From an uncultured Clostridia bacterium (GTDB lineage Bacteria; Bacillota; Clostridia; Christensenellales; Borkfalkiaceae), in the NCBI GenBank assembly GCA_959605945.1, contig CAUHGY010000010.1:1-34858 (forward strand): a DNA stretch of 34,858 nucleotides, read 5' to 3'. Below the pieces are notes generated by a model that saw nothing but the letters and a program-made list of their open reading frames with translations, was not told where the DNA came from and did no database searches. This document shows positions 17,603 through 24,847 of this stretch, piece after piece (position 1 is the stretch's first letter; the number at the start of each line of letters is the position of its first letter). The position numbers and the translations under genes are program-made.

Positions 17603-17673
17603 TATAATATCGATGCGGTATTTTCAGAAAAACCGCAGGTCTTAAGATAATTGATACAGTCGGCGCCGCCGAC
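17603..17673 (+). other. Structured intergenic spacer
   Basis: The 117-base gap holds a TATAAT (17603-17608) without a correctly spaced -35 box. It also holds a hairpin of TGCGGT (17614-17619) with ACCGCA (17632-17637), and a second of GTCGGC (17659-17664) with GCCGAC (17668-17673), followed by a short T stretch. Partial attenuation before the epimerase gene is possible. Confidence 0.4.
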
Positions 17674-17697
17674 GGATTTTAAAAAAAGGAGCGCATT

Positions 17698-18891
17698 ATG
17701 GAAGAAACGTTTAAACAGAAATATCTTTCGCTTTTTAAGGAGGAGCTTTTTGACAGCTGCATTCCGTTCTGGCTTAAATACGGTCAGGACGCCGAATACG
17801 GCGGCGTGCGCAATTGCCTGGATCGCAGAGGGGAAGTTTATTCCGACGATAAAGCGGTTTGGATGCAGGGCCGCACCGCATGGACTTTTTCAAGGCTGTG
17901 CAATCAGTTCGGGTATGACGCCGAATGGGCGTCTTTTGCGGAAAGCTGTTTGCAATTTCTCAAAAATAATTGTATAGATAAAGCAGACGGCAGAATGTAT
18001 TTTACGGTCACTCGGAAAGGGTTGCCGTTGAGAAAACGCCGTTACTTTTTTTCCGAGACCTTTTATATAATTGCCAACATAGAATATTTTAAAGTTACCG
18101 GCAGGCGGAACTATCTGGAAGAAGCGCGTTTTTACTATGATTTTGTTTACGGCATTTATCTTGACCCCGCATGCGATCCTTATAAAATAACGCCGAAGAC
18201 GATAGCGTCTACGCGCAGCATGAAATCGCTTGCGCAGCCGATGATACTTTTAAACGTGACCCGCAACATGCTGGATATTGACGCGGAACGGAGAACGGTT
18301 TACGAAAAAAATATAATTTCACTGATAAACGATATAAAAAAGTTTCACAAAAAAGAGCTTTCCGCGCTGCTTGAAGCGGTTAAAACAGAGGATAACGGTT
18401 TTTTGAAAGAAGCTTCGGAGGGAAGGATAGTCAACCCCGGGCACGATCTCGAATGTTGCTGGTTTTTGCTTGAAGAAGCTTTAAGACTCAATGACGGCGA
18501 TCTTATAACTTTTTGCGAGACGATATTTAAAGAAGCCGTAGACAGGGGGTGGGACGGCGAGTACGGCGGCATTCTTTATTTCAAAGACGTTCTCGGCAAA
18601 CCGGTTGAAGCGTATGAACACGATATGAAGCTGTGGTGGCCTCATAATGAAGGCATAATAGCTTCGCTGATGCTTTTTAAAATTACCGGCAAAGAATATT
18701 ACCGCGATTGGTTCGTAAAGATCGCGGATTATGCCTTTGAAAAGTTTTCCGACAGGCAATACGGAGAATGGCTTGGTTATTTAAGACGCGACGGCAAACC
18801 TACGGAGCCGCCTGTGAAAGGGCACACCTATAAAGGCGCTTTTCACGTTATGCGTATGCTTATGAAATGCATTAAAATTTTAGGGGATTGA
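17698..18891 (+). CDS. AGE-family sugar epimerase (N-acylglucosamine/cellobiose 2-epimerase type)
   Basis: A 397-residue protein matching the AGE family length and (alpha/alpha)6 fold. Visible motifs are WMQGRTAWTFSRL, NPGHDLECCWFL with His249, WWPHNEGIIASL with His316, and KGAFHVMRML with His383. His249 and His383 correspond in spacing to the catalytic His248/His382 pair known from N-acylglucosamine 2-epimerase. The reaction is reversible 2-epimerisation of a sugar such as glucose/mannose, GlcNAc/ManNAc or the reducing end of a disaccharide. AAGGAG at 17686-17691 lies six bases before the ATG. As last gene of the operon it probably channels a released sugar into central metabolism. Which sugar is not decidable from sequence. 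Confidence 0.9.
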   Translation: MEETFKQKYLSLFKEELFDSCIPFWLKYGQDAEYGGVRNCLDRRGEVYSDDKAVWMQGRTAWTFSRLCNQFGYDAEWASFAESCLQFLKNNCIDKADGRMYFTVTRKGLPLRKRRYFFSETFYIIANIEYFKVTGRRNYLEEARFYYDFVYGIYLDPACDPYKITPKTIASTRSMKSLAQPMILLNVTRNMLDIDAERRTVYEKNIISLINDIKKFHKKELSALLEAVKTEDNGFLKEASEGRIVNPGHDLECCWFLLEEALRLNDGDLITFCETIFKEAVDRGWDGEYGGILYFKDVLGKPVEAYEHDMKLWWPHNEGIIASLMLFKITGKEYYRDWFVKIADYAFEKFSDRQYGEWLGYLRRDGKPTEPPVKGHTYKGAFHVMRMLMKCIKILGD

Positions 18892-18931
18892 AACAGAGAT
18901 ATCGTTTTTAAAATTTTACCGAATTTAATCG

Positions 18932-18966
18932 CGCATGCTTTTCCGTTTACATAAGCATGCGTTTTT
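18932..18966 (+). terminator. Rho-independent terminator of the glycan operon
   Basis: A nine-base perfect stem CGCATGCTT (18932-18940) / AAGCATGCG (18953-18961) is followed directly by TTTTT. It sits 41 bases after the epimerase stop. Confidence 0.85.
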
Positions 18967-19016
18967 ATATTTCCGAATAAAATATCCGTTAAATATCCGC
19001 GCTACTTTTTCGTTGC

Positions 19017-19045
19017 TTGACAAAGTTTCGCGGGCGGGGTATAAT
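19017..19045 (+). promoter_or_regulatory. Perfect consensus sigma-A promoter
   Basis: TTGACA (19017-19022), 17-base GC-rich spacer, TATAAT (19040-19045). Transcription should start near 19052, about 49 bases before the ABC transporter start. It is the only full-consensus promoter found in the window. Confidence 0.85.
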
Positions 19046-19100
19046 CTCTAACGGATAAATGCGGGAACGGGTGCGTGCCCGGATAAGAAAGGAGAAAGCA

Positions 19101-22100
19101 ATGCTTGAGATCAAAAATCTTGTAAAGGTTTATAAAACCAAAGGCGGGGCGGAAGTCCGCGCGCTTGACGGCGTTTCTCTTAATTTCGAAGAGAAGGGCA
19201 TGGTATTTTTACTCGGTAAGTCGGGCAGCGGTAAATCTACTCTGCTTAATCTCTGCGGGGGACTCGATTCGCCGGATGAAGGCGAAATAATAATTAAAGG
19301 CCGCAGCAGCAAAAATTTCGATGCGTCCGATTTTGACAGTTACCGCAACACTTTTGTGGGTTTTGTTTTCCAGGAATACAATATTCTGAACGAATTTTCA
19401 GTAGAGGACAATATCGCCATCGCGCTGGAACTTCAAGGCAAAAATAAAGATAAGGAGAAGGTACACGCGCTGCTGAAACAGGTCGATCTCGAACAGTTTG
19501 CCCGCCGGAAGCCGAACACGCTTTCGGGCGGACAGAAACAGAGAGTTGCCATTGCACGCGCGCTCGTAAAGGATCCCGAAATCATCATGGCCGACGAGCC
19601 GACAGGCGCGCTTGACTCCAACACGGGCAAACAGGTGTTCGACACTCTGAAACAGCTTTCTAAAGATAAACTGGTGATAGTTGTGTCGCATGATCGCGAA
19701 TTTGCGGAAATTTACGGCGACAGGATCATCGAGCTGAAAGACGGCAAGGTCATTTCGGATGTCAGCAAAAATAAGATTGCCGCAACAAAAAGCAGCGAAA
19801 ACGTAACCTTTATCGGCAGCGATACCATATCCGTCAGAAAGGGCGCGAAATTGACAGAAAACGATTTTGCGGAAATAAAACGTTTTATTTCCGCGGCAGA
19901 GACGGACGTGATAATTGCCGGCGGTGAAAAGGAAGTTGCAGACTATAAAAAAGTTGCCCGCATCGATGACAACAATTCGCGCGAGTGTTTTAAGAACACT
20001 GACGCGAACGCCATAGTTTCCAAGCAGTATAAGCCAGAAGACAGCAGGTTCGTGCGTTCCAAACTTCCGGCGCGTCATGCTATACGCATAGGCGCAAGCA
20101 GCATGAGAGTGAAGCCCTTCCGCCTGGTCTTTACGATTTTTCTGTCATTCATAGCTTTCACGCTTTTCGGACTTTTTTCGACGCTGGCTTTTTACGACGC
20201 GGTTGGTGTGGCTGTGGAATCTTATATGCAGGCGGGATACGATACGCTGACTTTGCAAAAACATTATCAGTATGAATACAGAAGCTATGAAAACGACGTG
20301 CTTACCTATTCGGATATTTATGACAGCCCGACCAAATTTACGCCGGAAGATCTCGATGAGTACGTTGAACGGTACGGCGGGGCTGTGGGCACAATAGACA
20401 ACCAGTATTCCAAAGAAATTTCCAACGTCAGCCGCAGTAAAACGTCTGCATATTACAATGCGTCGGTATTTTCTTTCGCGATTATGCCGGAAAACAACAC
20501 CGGCATGTGGCCGCTTGAAACCGACACGGATCTCGGCAATCTCGGCGATAACGGCGTGGTTATTTCGTCGTATCTTTATGATTCCATAGTCTTTTACGGA
20601 ATGTTGGACGATAACGGTCAAACCATATCTTTGCAAGGGGATAACCCGCAGGAAATTGTCGGCAAAACCATAAAACTCGGGGACTGGGAGATGATTGTCA
20701 AAGGCGTTTTCACAATGGACGTGCCGCAGGCGTATGACGAGCTCAAAGAAGGTCCCGCCAAAGATTATCAGCTTAAATACGAATTCGATAATTTGCTCAG
20801 TTCTTCTCAGTATTGCAGTCTTTTGGTATCGGGCGACTTTTACGAAGCCAATAAAAACAGGTTCGACAATTCCGACGACGGGGACGCGTACCGATATGAT
20901 TTTACCCGTCTGTACGTCGATGTGACTTATGAAAGCGCAGGGTATGACGACGACACGCAGCCTCCCGACGGAAAAATCTTTCTGAGGTGTTCCGGTTTTG
21001 TACACGGCGGTATAGCTCCGCTTACCGGAGAGACGGCTGCCGCTACAGGAGGCATATATTATTTTAATTCCGGAAAAACCCTTCCTTCGGACGGGGAAGC
21101 GGTGATAAGTTCGGTATGCTTTGACGATTATTTATCGCAGCTCGGCAGTGAATATTACGCGGATGTTCAAGGTCAAATATACAATGACGCATACGAAAAG
21201 GCGTATCAGCAGGCTATAGCCGAAGGCAAAGACGAAGCAGAAGCCAACCGCATAGCGCTTCAGGCGGCGTCAGACGCAACGAGTCAGCTGTCGATGAAAC
21301 ACGACCGTTTGAGAAGTTTTATCGCCAGAGGATATTATACATACAGTGTTTATAACGAAGAGAGCGATGAATATACGACGGAACGTATCGATGCAACCGA
21401 GAAAGATTACGAAGAAGCGCTTTCGTATTATTCACGGCTGTACGAAGAATACGGCGCGGATCTTCCCGAAATCGGTCTGTATTTTGATGCCAGCGGAGAA
21501 CTGATAAAATCATTTAAAATTATCGGATTCTACTACGGAAAATATGCCGAGTACAACAGCGGTTGGTTTATGAGTCAGAGCGATTTTGATTATGTGAAAT
21601 CGCTGACCCGCGGCGACAGTTCCGGAAATGAATACTATTCCGAAGAAATAACCAAATATAAATGTCCCGCGGATGCCGTATATACATCGATAGTAATTGA
21701 ATTCCCGGACAAAACCGTTTTAACCGATATTGTCAGGGGAGAAAAGAATGTAAGCGAAGTCGACGACACTTTTTATAAACTTTCTTCGCCTGTTTCGCAG
21801 TCTCTGGACAATGTGAACGGCATGATAGACGTGCTGTCGCAGGTTTTCTTATACGTGGGATTGGTGCTTGCGTTGTTTTCCATGCTGCTGATGTTCAACT
21901 TTATTTCGGTATCCATCACCAACAAGAAAAAAGATATCGGCATACTCCGCGCGGTAGGAGCAAGAAGTGCTGACGTTTTCAAAATTTTCTATTCCGAATC
22001 GGCCATCATTTCCGGTATTTGTTTTGTGCTTGCCGTCATAGTAAGTTTTATAATGTGCGGCGTGCTTAACAACCAGCTTGCGGGTACGCTCGGCGCGGCG

Positions 22101-22232
22101 ATATTCGTTTTCGGTCCCATATCTGTTCTGGTTATGCTCGGGATAACTCTGGTCACTTCGCTGCTTGCCACGTTCTTGCCGGTTTACAGCATAGCGCGCA
22201 AAAAACCCGTGGAAAGCATACGTGCGCTTTGA
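19101..22232 (+). CDS. MacB-like ABC transporter, fused ATPase and FtsX-type permease
   Basis: A 1043-residue protein. Residues 1-~220 are the ATPase: Walker A GKSGSGKST, Q-loop VFQEYNIL, signature LSGGQKQRVAIARAL, Walker B IIMADEPTGALD and the switch His in VVSHD. A first transmembrane helix near residue 345 (LVFTIFLSFIAFTLFGLFST) leads into a ~540-residue extracytoplasmic domain with an alanine/glutamate-rich helical insert. Three C-terminal transmembrane helices form the FtsX domain, with the GILRAVGARSADVFKIF coupling loop. Relatives export peptides, antibiotics or lipoproteins, or act mechanically, and do not import sugar. ATG 19101 follows AAAGGAG at 19088-19094; an upstream in-frame start at 19059 lacks a site. 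It is a single-gene unit with no partner or two-component system beside it. Confidence 0.9.
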   Translation: MLEIKNLVKVYKTKGGAEVRALDGVSLNFEEKGMVFLLGKSGSGKSTLLNLCGGLDSPDEGEIIIKGRSSKNFDASDFDSYRNTFVGFVFQEYNILNEFSVEDNIAIALELQGKNKDKEKVHALLKQVDLEQFARRKPNTLSGGQKQRVAIARALVKDPEIIMADEPTGALDSNTGKQVFDTLKQLSKDKLVIVVSHDREFAEIYGDRIIELKDGKVISDVSKNKIAATKSSENVTFIGSDTISVRKGAKLTENDFAEIKRFISAAETDVIIAGGEKEVADYKKVARIDDNNSRECFKNTDANAIVSKQYKPEDSRFVRSKLPARHAIRIGASSMRVKPFRLVFTIFLSFIAFTLFGLFSTLAFYDAVGVAVESYMQAGYDTLTLQKHYQYEYRSYENDVLTYSDIYDSPTKFTPEDLDEYVERYGGAVGTIDNQYSKEISNVSRSKTSAYYNASVFSFAIMPENNTGMWPLETDTDLGNLGDNGVVISSYLYDSIVFYGMLDDNGQTISLQGDNPQEIVGKTIKLGDWEMIVKGVFTMDVPQAYDELKEGPAKDYQLKYEFDNLLSSSQYCSLLVSGDFYEANKNRFDNSDDGDAYRYDFTRLYVDVTYESAGYDDDTQPPDGKIFLRCSGFVHGGIAPLTGETAAATGGIYYFNSGKTLPSDGEAVISSVCFDDYLSQLGSEYYADVQGQIYNDAYEKAYQQAIAEGKDEAEANRIALQAASDATSQLSMKHDRLRSFIARGYYTYSVYNEESDEYTTERIDATEKDYEEALSYYSRLYEEYGADLPEIGLYFDASGELIKSFKIIGFYYGKYAEYNSGWFMSQSDFDYVKSLTRGDSSGNEYYSEEITKYKCPADAVYTSIVIEFPDKTVLTDIVRGEKNVSEVDDTFYKLSSPVSQSLDNVNGMIDVLSQVFLYVGLVLALFSMLLMFNFISVSITNKKKDIGILRAVGARSADVFKIFYSESAIISGICFVLAVIVSFIMCGVLNNQLAGTLGAAIFVFGPISVLVMLGITLVTSLLATFLPVYSIARKKPVESIRAL

Positions 22233-22314
22233 TCGTGCTCGGCGGAAAAAACGGCATTTGCCGAATTTGCCGACGGCGGGCCGCCCGCAAAGCGGATCAG
22301 AACATAAATAATTT

Positions 22315-22353
22315 AAGGGCTTACGGATTTTTATCTGTAAGCCCTTGATTGTT
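22315..22353. terminator. Terminator between convergent genes
   Basis: A 13-base stem, AAGGGCTTACGGA (22315-22327) with TCTGTAAGCCCTT (22334-22346), one G-T pair, followed by GATTGTTT. It lies between the ABC transporter and the minus-strand dehydrogenase and may serve both. The 80 bases before it contain further GC-rich inverted repeats. Confidence 0.7.
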
Positions 22354-22435
22354 TGGAGTCGGTTTAGTTTTTTCGGTTATTTTATAAGACATATTATTTC
22401 ATGGGAACACTGACCGAGAATGCGCGTATTATCGG

Positions 22436-23224
22436 TTATTTTATGAGGCTTTTTACTATCGACACCTGCATGCCTTTCGGAAGTGCGGAAAGAAGTTTCA
22501 GCAGTTTACCCGTATGTACGGAGTAAATGCTTTTGGGGCGTTTTTTCATTGCGATCGCGTAAATTTTAGCGGCAAGTTTTTCCGGCGGCATGGGTTTTCC
22601 CGCGAATTTGTTCATTAAGCGCTCGAATTTTTCCGCCTGTCCGCCGAAATAAGCGCTTTTTTCGGACATCTCGCGCATGGAAACAAAACTGTTTTTTGCA
22701 AGAGGCGTGTCTATCGCGCCTGGCCTTACGGTTATTACTTTTACGCCTAAGAGCCCCGCTTCGTGCCGAAGCGCCTGTGCGTAGGCGTCGAGAGCGGTTT
22801 TGGTGACGCCGTAAATGCCGTTGAACGGCAGCGGGTCGAGCGGCGCGACTTCGCTGGTTATTATCATCGTCTTGGATTTTTTGCCGAGAAGGGAAAAGAA
22901 AGTTTTGTTCACCCGCATGGCGCCCAAAACGTTTATATCGAATATTTTAGCAAGTCGCTCATCGGACACTTCAAGAAAATTATCCATGAAAAATATGCCG
23001 GCTGCGTTTATAATGCAGTCGAGCGTTACTTTGCGCTCTTCAAGTTCTTTTTTTACGCTTAAAAGCGCGTTTTCGTCGGTAATATCCGCCGTAAAACAGG
23101 TTGCGTTTGCGCTGCTTTCAAACGGCTTTATGTCTATTCCGAATACCCGATGTCCGTTTTTTGCAAACAATTCCGCCGTTTTTCTGCCGATGCCGCTGCC
23201 TGCTCCCGTTATCAGAACGTTCAT
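22436..23224 (-). CDS. Short-chain dehydrogenase/reductase (SDR)
   Basis: A 262-residue Rossmann-fold oxidoreductase of classical SDR length. The cofactor loop TGAGSGIG (residues 6-13) is followed by an acidic residue at the end of strand 2 (GIDIKPF), which suggests NAD rather than NADP. The NAAG motif is at 73-76, and the catalytic triad is Ser124, Tyr138, Lys142 (YGVTK). The C-terminal third is more divergent and hydrophobic/basic, as in SDRs acting on lipids or steroids; the substrate is unknown. ATG 23224 is preceded by GGAGAAC about five bases upstream on the minus strand; extending to 23302 would run through the promoter. It is monocistronic. Confidence 0.9.
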   Translation of the reverse strand: MNVLITGAGSGIGRKTAELFAKNGHRVFGIDIKPFESSANATCFTADITDENALLSVKKELEERKVTLDCIINAAGIFFMDNFLEVSDERLAKIFDINVLGAMRVNKTFFSLLGKKSKTMIITSEVAPLDPLPFNGIYGVTKTALDAYAQALRHEAGLLGVKVITVRPGAIDTPLAKNSFVSMREMSEKSAYFGGQAEKFERLMNKFAGKPMPPEKLAAKIYAIAMKKRPKSIYSVHTGKLLKLLSALPKGMQVSIVKSLIK

Positions 23225-23261
23225 GTTGTTCTCCGCCTTAATTTGCGATTTTTTTGTTAAT

Positions 23262-23290
23262 ATTATAATCCAAAATGCGCCCGATACAAA
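23262..23290 (-). promoter_or_regulatory. Promoter of the SDR gene
   Basis: On the minus strand TATAAT lies at 23267-23262, with TTTGTA 17 bases upstream (23290-23285). The -35 match is weak. The 195-bp tandem repeat begins exactly at the upstream edge of this promoter. Confidence 0.45.
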
Positions 23291-23485
23291 GCGTTCGGAC
23301 ACGGTTTTTTTAATTTCGGTTTTTTAGGGAATAAAAGCGAATAAAAATCGCCGCGAATAAGTGCGCATACGTATGAAAAAACCGTCAAAAAAAGAAAAAA
23401 GGCAGGGTAACCTGCCTTTTTTTCGGTAAAAAAGTCGGTCCGGTTGTTGCCGCTAAGGCAGCCGAAAAATGCGGATAAATACCTT
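23291..23485. repeat. 195-bp tandem repeat, copy 1
   Basis: It starts GCGTTCGGACACGG and ends GCGGATAAATACCTT, followed directly by copy 2 of identical length. The copies differ by roughly a dozen substitutions plus small compensating length changes in A/T runs. Each contains CATACGTATG, a bidirectional terminator, and on the minus strand a stretch reading GCLxGNNRT that matches the tail of the peptide gene at 24563-24718. Confidence 0.85.
23395..23423. terminator. Bidirectional terminator in repeat copy 1
   Basis: A-run, GGCAGG (23401-23406), loop GTAA, CCTGCC (23411-23416), then seven T. A-runs and T-runs on both sides make it functional in either direction. Confidence 0.75.
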
Positions 23486-23680
23486 GCGTTCGGACACGGT
23501 TTTTTTATTCGGTTTTTTAGGGAACAAATCCGAATAAAAATCGCCGCGAATAAGTGCGCATACGTATGAAAAAATCGTCAAAAAAAGAAAAAAGGCAGGG
23601 TAACCTGCCTTTTTTTTCGGTAAAAAAATTCGGTCCGGTTGTTGCCGCAAAGACAGCCGAAAAATGCGGATAAATACCTT
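23486..23680. repeat. 195-bp tandem repeat, copy 2
   Basis: Second copy, same ends and length as copy 1, followed by GCG, the first three bases of a third unit, before the sequence changes. On the minus strand it reads FFGCLCGNNRTE, closer to the intact peptide gene than copy 1 (GCLSGNNRTD). Confidence 0.85.
23588..23617. terminator. Bidirectional terminator in repeat copy 2
   Basis: Same hairpin as in copy 1: GGCAGG (23594-23599) / CCTGCC (23604-23609), flanked by six A and eight T. Confidence 0.75.
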
Positions 23681-23708
23681 GCGCGGCGGGAATTTTCCCG
23701 CCGCGCAA
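23679..23708. other. GC-rich 14-bp perfect stem-loop
   Basis: TTGCGCGGCGGGAA (23679-23692) and TTCCCGCCGCGCAA (23695-23708) are perfectly complementary around TT. It begins on the last two bases of repeat copy 2. It lies downstream of the minus-strand XRE remnant and could end its transcript, though no T tract follows. Confidence 0.6.
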
Positions 23709-23785
23709 AGGAGTTAAAAATTTTTACGGTTTTGCGGAATTTTATTCGATGAAATCCGCAAAAGCAAGTAACGTAACGTGTATCT

Positions 23786-23953
23786 TCAGATTTCTTCCCG
23801 GCCCAAAAGATAATCGACCGATACGTCAAAAATATCGGCGATTTTCACAAGATTTTCCTGCGTTGGCTCGGCGTCGCCTTTTTCATATCTTATATAGGAC
23901 GGCTGCGAAATGCCCAGAAAACTCGCCATCTGCCGCTGTGTATAGCCGTACAT
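23786..23953 (-). pseudogene. XRE/Cro-CI-type HTH regulator, N-terminally damaged
   Basis: Seen: a 55-residue frame from ATG 23953 encodes MYGYTQRQMASFLGISQPSY followed by IRYEKGDAEPTQENLVKIAD and IFDVSVDYLLGREEI. This is a typical HTH_3 domain from helix 2 onward, ending in the common YLLGREE tail. Helix 1 is missing. In the same frame just upstream the codons read K-L-L-stop-R-C-R-M-Y-G-Y, which looks like the normal helix 1 interrupted by TAA. There is no Shine-Dalgarno and no start codon before the stop. Inferred: a decayed regulator. If the short frame is translated, the protein would lack part of its DNA-binding fold. Confidence 0.6.
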
Positions 23954-24009
23954 TCTGCACCGTTAAAGCAATTTTTAATAAAAAAATTTCACAAATAAGT
24001 TTGTTTTTT

Positions 24010-24039
24010 TTGATAATTGTCAGCAATATATCATATAAT
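24010..24039 (+). promoter_or_regulatory. Promoter upstream of the frameshifted zinc-ribbon gene
   Basis: TTGATA (24010-24015), 18-base spacer, TATAAT (24034-24039). A second TATAAT lies at 24054-24059 without a good -35. The start codon at 24098 is about 50 bases downstream. Confidence 0.5.
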
Positions 24040-24097
24040 CCATATAGAAATTGTATAATGTCGGGAAATTAAGTTAAAGGGCAGGTATGTTGTTATT

Positions 24098-24377
24098 ATG
24101 ATAAGGCTATTGATTACCTGGGGTTTCGTTATATTCGTATTGTGCGGTATATTTATCTATATTTGCGGCGTGATCGCCAAAAAGAAAAATTTATCGCTTT
24201 GGTTTTGTCTTTTTGGATTATTGCAAGTGATAGGCGTCTGTGGTTGCGTTGATACGTCTCAATTACGTGTTTTGCCAAAAGTGCGGGTTTCGTTTTGACC
24301 CGAGGAAAGAAAAATGTCCTGCGTGCGGTACTTCCGTTTATGAGCAACATTCGATTTTCGGTAAAAGACGGCAATAA
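24098..24377 (+). pseudogene. Small membrane protein with C-terminal zinc ribbon, frameshifted
   Basis: Seen: from ATG 24098 one frame gives two hydrophobic helices (LLITWGFVIFVLCGIFIYIC and LSLWFCLFGLLQVIG), then turns to nonsense and stops at 24298. A second frame (+1) picks up as VVALIRLNYVFCQKCGF and continues with FDPRKEKCPACGTSVYEQ to a TAA at 24375-24377. It carries two CxxC pairs spaced like a zinc ribbon. The two frames join naturally around 24228-24245, so the ancestral product was about 92 residues: two transmembrane helices plus a cytosolic zinc ribbon. Either a real one-base insertion or an assembly error breaks it. The role is unknown. Confidence 0.7.
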
Positions 24378-24410
24378 GTATAAATATTTAACCTACGGTC
24401 GTGTCGGTAG

Positions 24411-24475
24411 GCAGGCGACGGTTTTGGATAGCAGGCGGCGGTTCAGAAAGCGGGTGACGGTTCGGTAAGCGGGCA
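24411..24475. repeat. Short imperfect tandem repeat, period 19-20
   Basis: Four partial copies beginning GCAGGCGACGGTT (24411), GCAGGCGGCGGTT (24431), GCGGGTGACGGTT (24450) and GCGGGC (24469). It is GC-rich in an otherwise AT-rich gap between the frameshifted gene and the terminator. No function was recognised. Confidence 0.55.
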
Positions 24476-24520
24476 GAAAAATAAGCCGCGAAAGGGCTTG
24501 TCCGCAGATAAACTATTACA

Positions 24521-24556
24521 GGGTGTGTGCAAGGCAAATTGCAAACACCCTTTTTT
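24521..24556 (+). terminator. Rho-independent terminator
   Basis: GGGTGTGTGCAA (24521-24532) pairs with TTGCAAACACCC (24539-24550) with one mismatch, followed by six T. It ends plus-strand transcription from the zinc-ribbon gene and lies seven bases beyond the stop of the convergent peptide gene. Confidence 0.8.
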
Positions 24557-24562
24557 CTTTGG

Positions 24563-24718
24563 TCAGTTGGTCTGGTTATTTCCGCAGAGACAGCCCCAAA
24601 AATTGTTTGTTGTTGTAGACAAGAGCGCAAGCAACAAAAGCAGCTGCGTGGTTGTTATCGTATTGTTGTTTGCAAGCAAAAAGAGCAGTGCGACGAGGAC
24701 TATGTTGTTGGAACTCAT
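24563..24718 (-). CDS. 51-residue hydrophobic peptide of unknown function
   Basis: On the minus strand ATG 24718 is preceded by GAAGGAG with six intervening bases, a strong Shine-Dalgarno. The peptide opens MSSNNIVLVALLFLLANNNT, then ITTTQLLLLLALLS, then TTTNNFWGCLCGNNQTN. It therefore has two short leucine-rich hydrophobic segments separated by an Asn/Thr turn, and a small Cys-x-Cys tail. The length and layout suggest a membrane hairpin peptide. I recall similar Asn/Leu-rich short proteins in Clostridia but no characterised function. The tail is related to sequence in the 195-bp repeats 0.9 kb away. Candidates include a toxin-like membrane peptide, a sporulation or envelope peptide, or a small regulator of a membrane protein. 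None is supported beyond hydrophobicity. Confidence 0.65.
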   Translation of the reverse strand: MSSNNIVLVALLFLLANNNTITTTQLLLLLALLSTTTNNFWGCLCGNNQTN

Positions 24719-24806
24719 ATTTTCTCCTTCTGACAAAAAATGTCATAAAAATATTTTTTTCGAGTTTTTATTTCAGCCGTCGTATCTCTCATAAATGTTA
24801 TTATAT

Positions 24807-24847
24807 ATGTACATTCATTGCCGGCGGAAACGCCGACGGTATATTAT
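24807..24847 (+). promoter_or_regulatory. Promoter and possible operator of the ArsR-type gene
   Basis: TTGCCG (24818-24823) and TATTAT (24842-24847) are 18 bases apart. The spacer holds CGGCG-GAAA-CGCCG (24822-24835), and the perfect palindrome ATGTACAT lies just upstream (24807-24814). Dyads across the polymerase site fit autorepression by the ArsR-type product (inference). Confidence 0.4.

Noticed and set aside
17586..17608. Internal promoter before the AGE epimerase
   Set aside because: TTTACA and TATAAT are only 11 bases apart, too close for sigma-A.
23291..23680. CRISPR-like repeat array
   Set aside because: There are only two long 195-bp copies with no unique spacers and no cas genes; the structure is a tandem duplication.
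24228..24245. Programmed ribosomal frameshift in the zinc-ribbon gene
   Set aside because: No slippery heptamer, slow codon-stop pair or downstream structure typical of recoding was seen; mutation or sequencing error is simpler.
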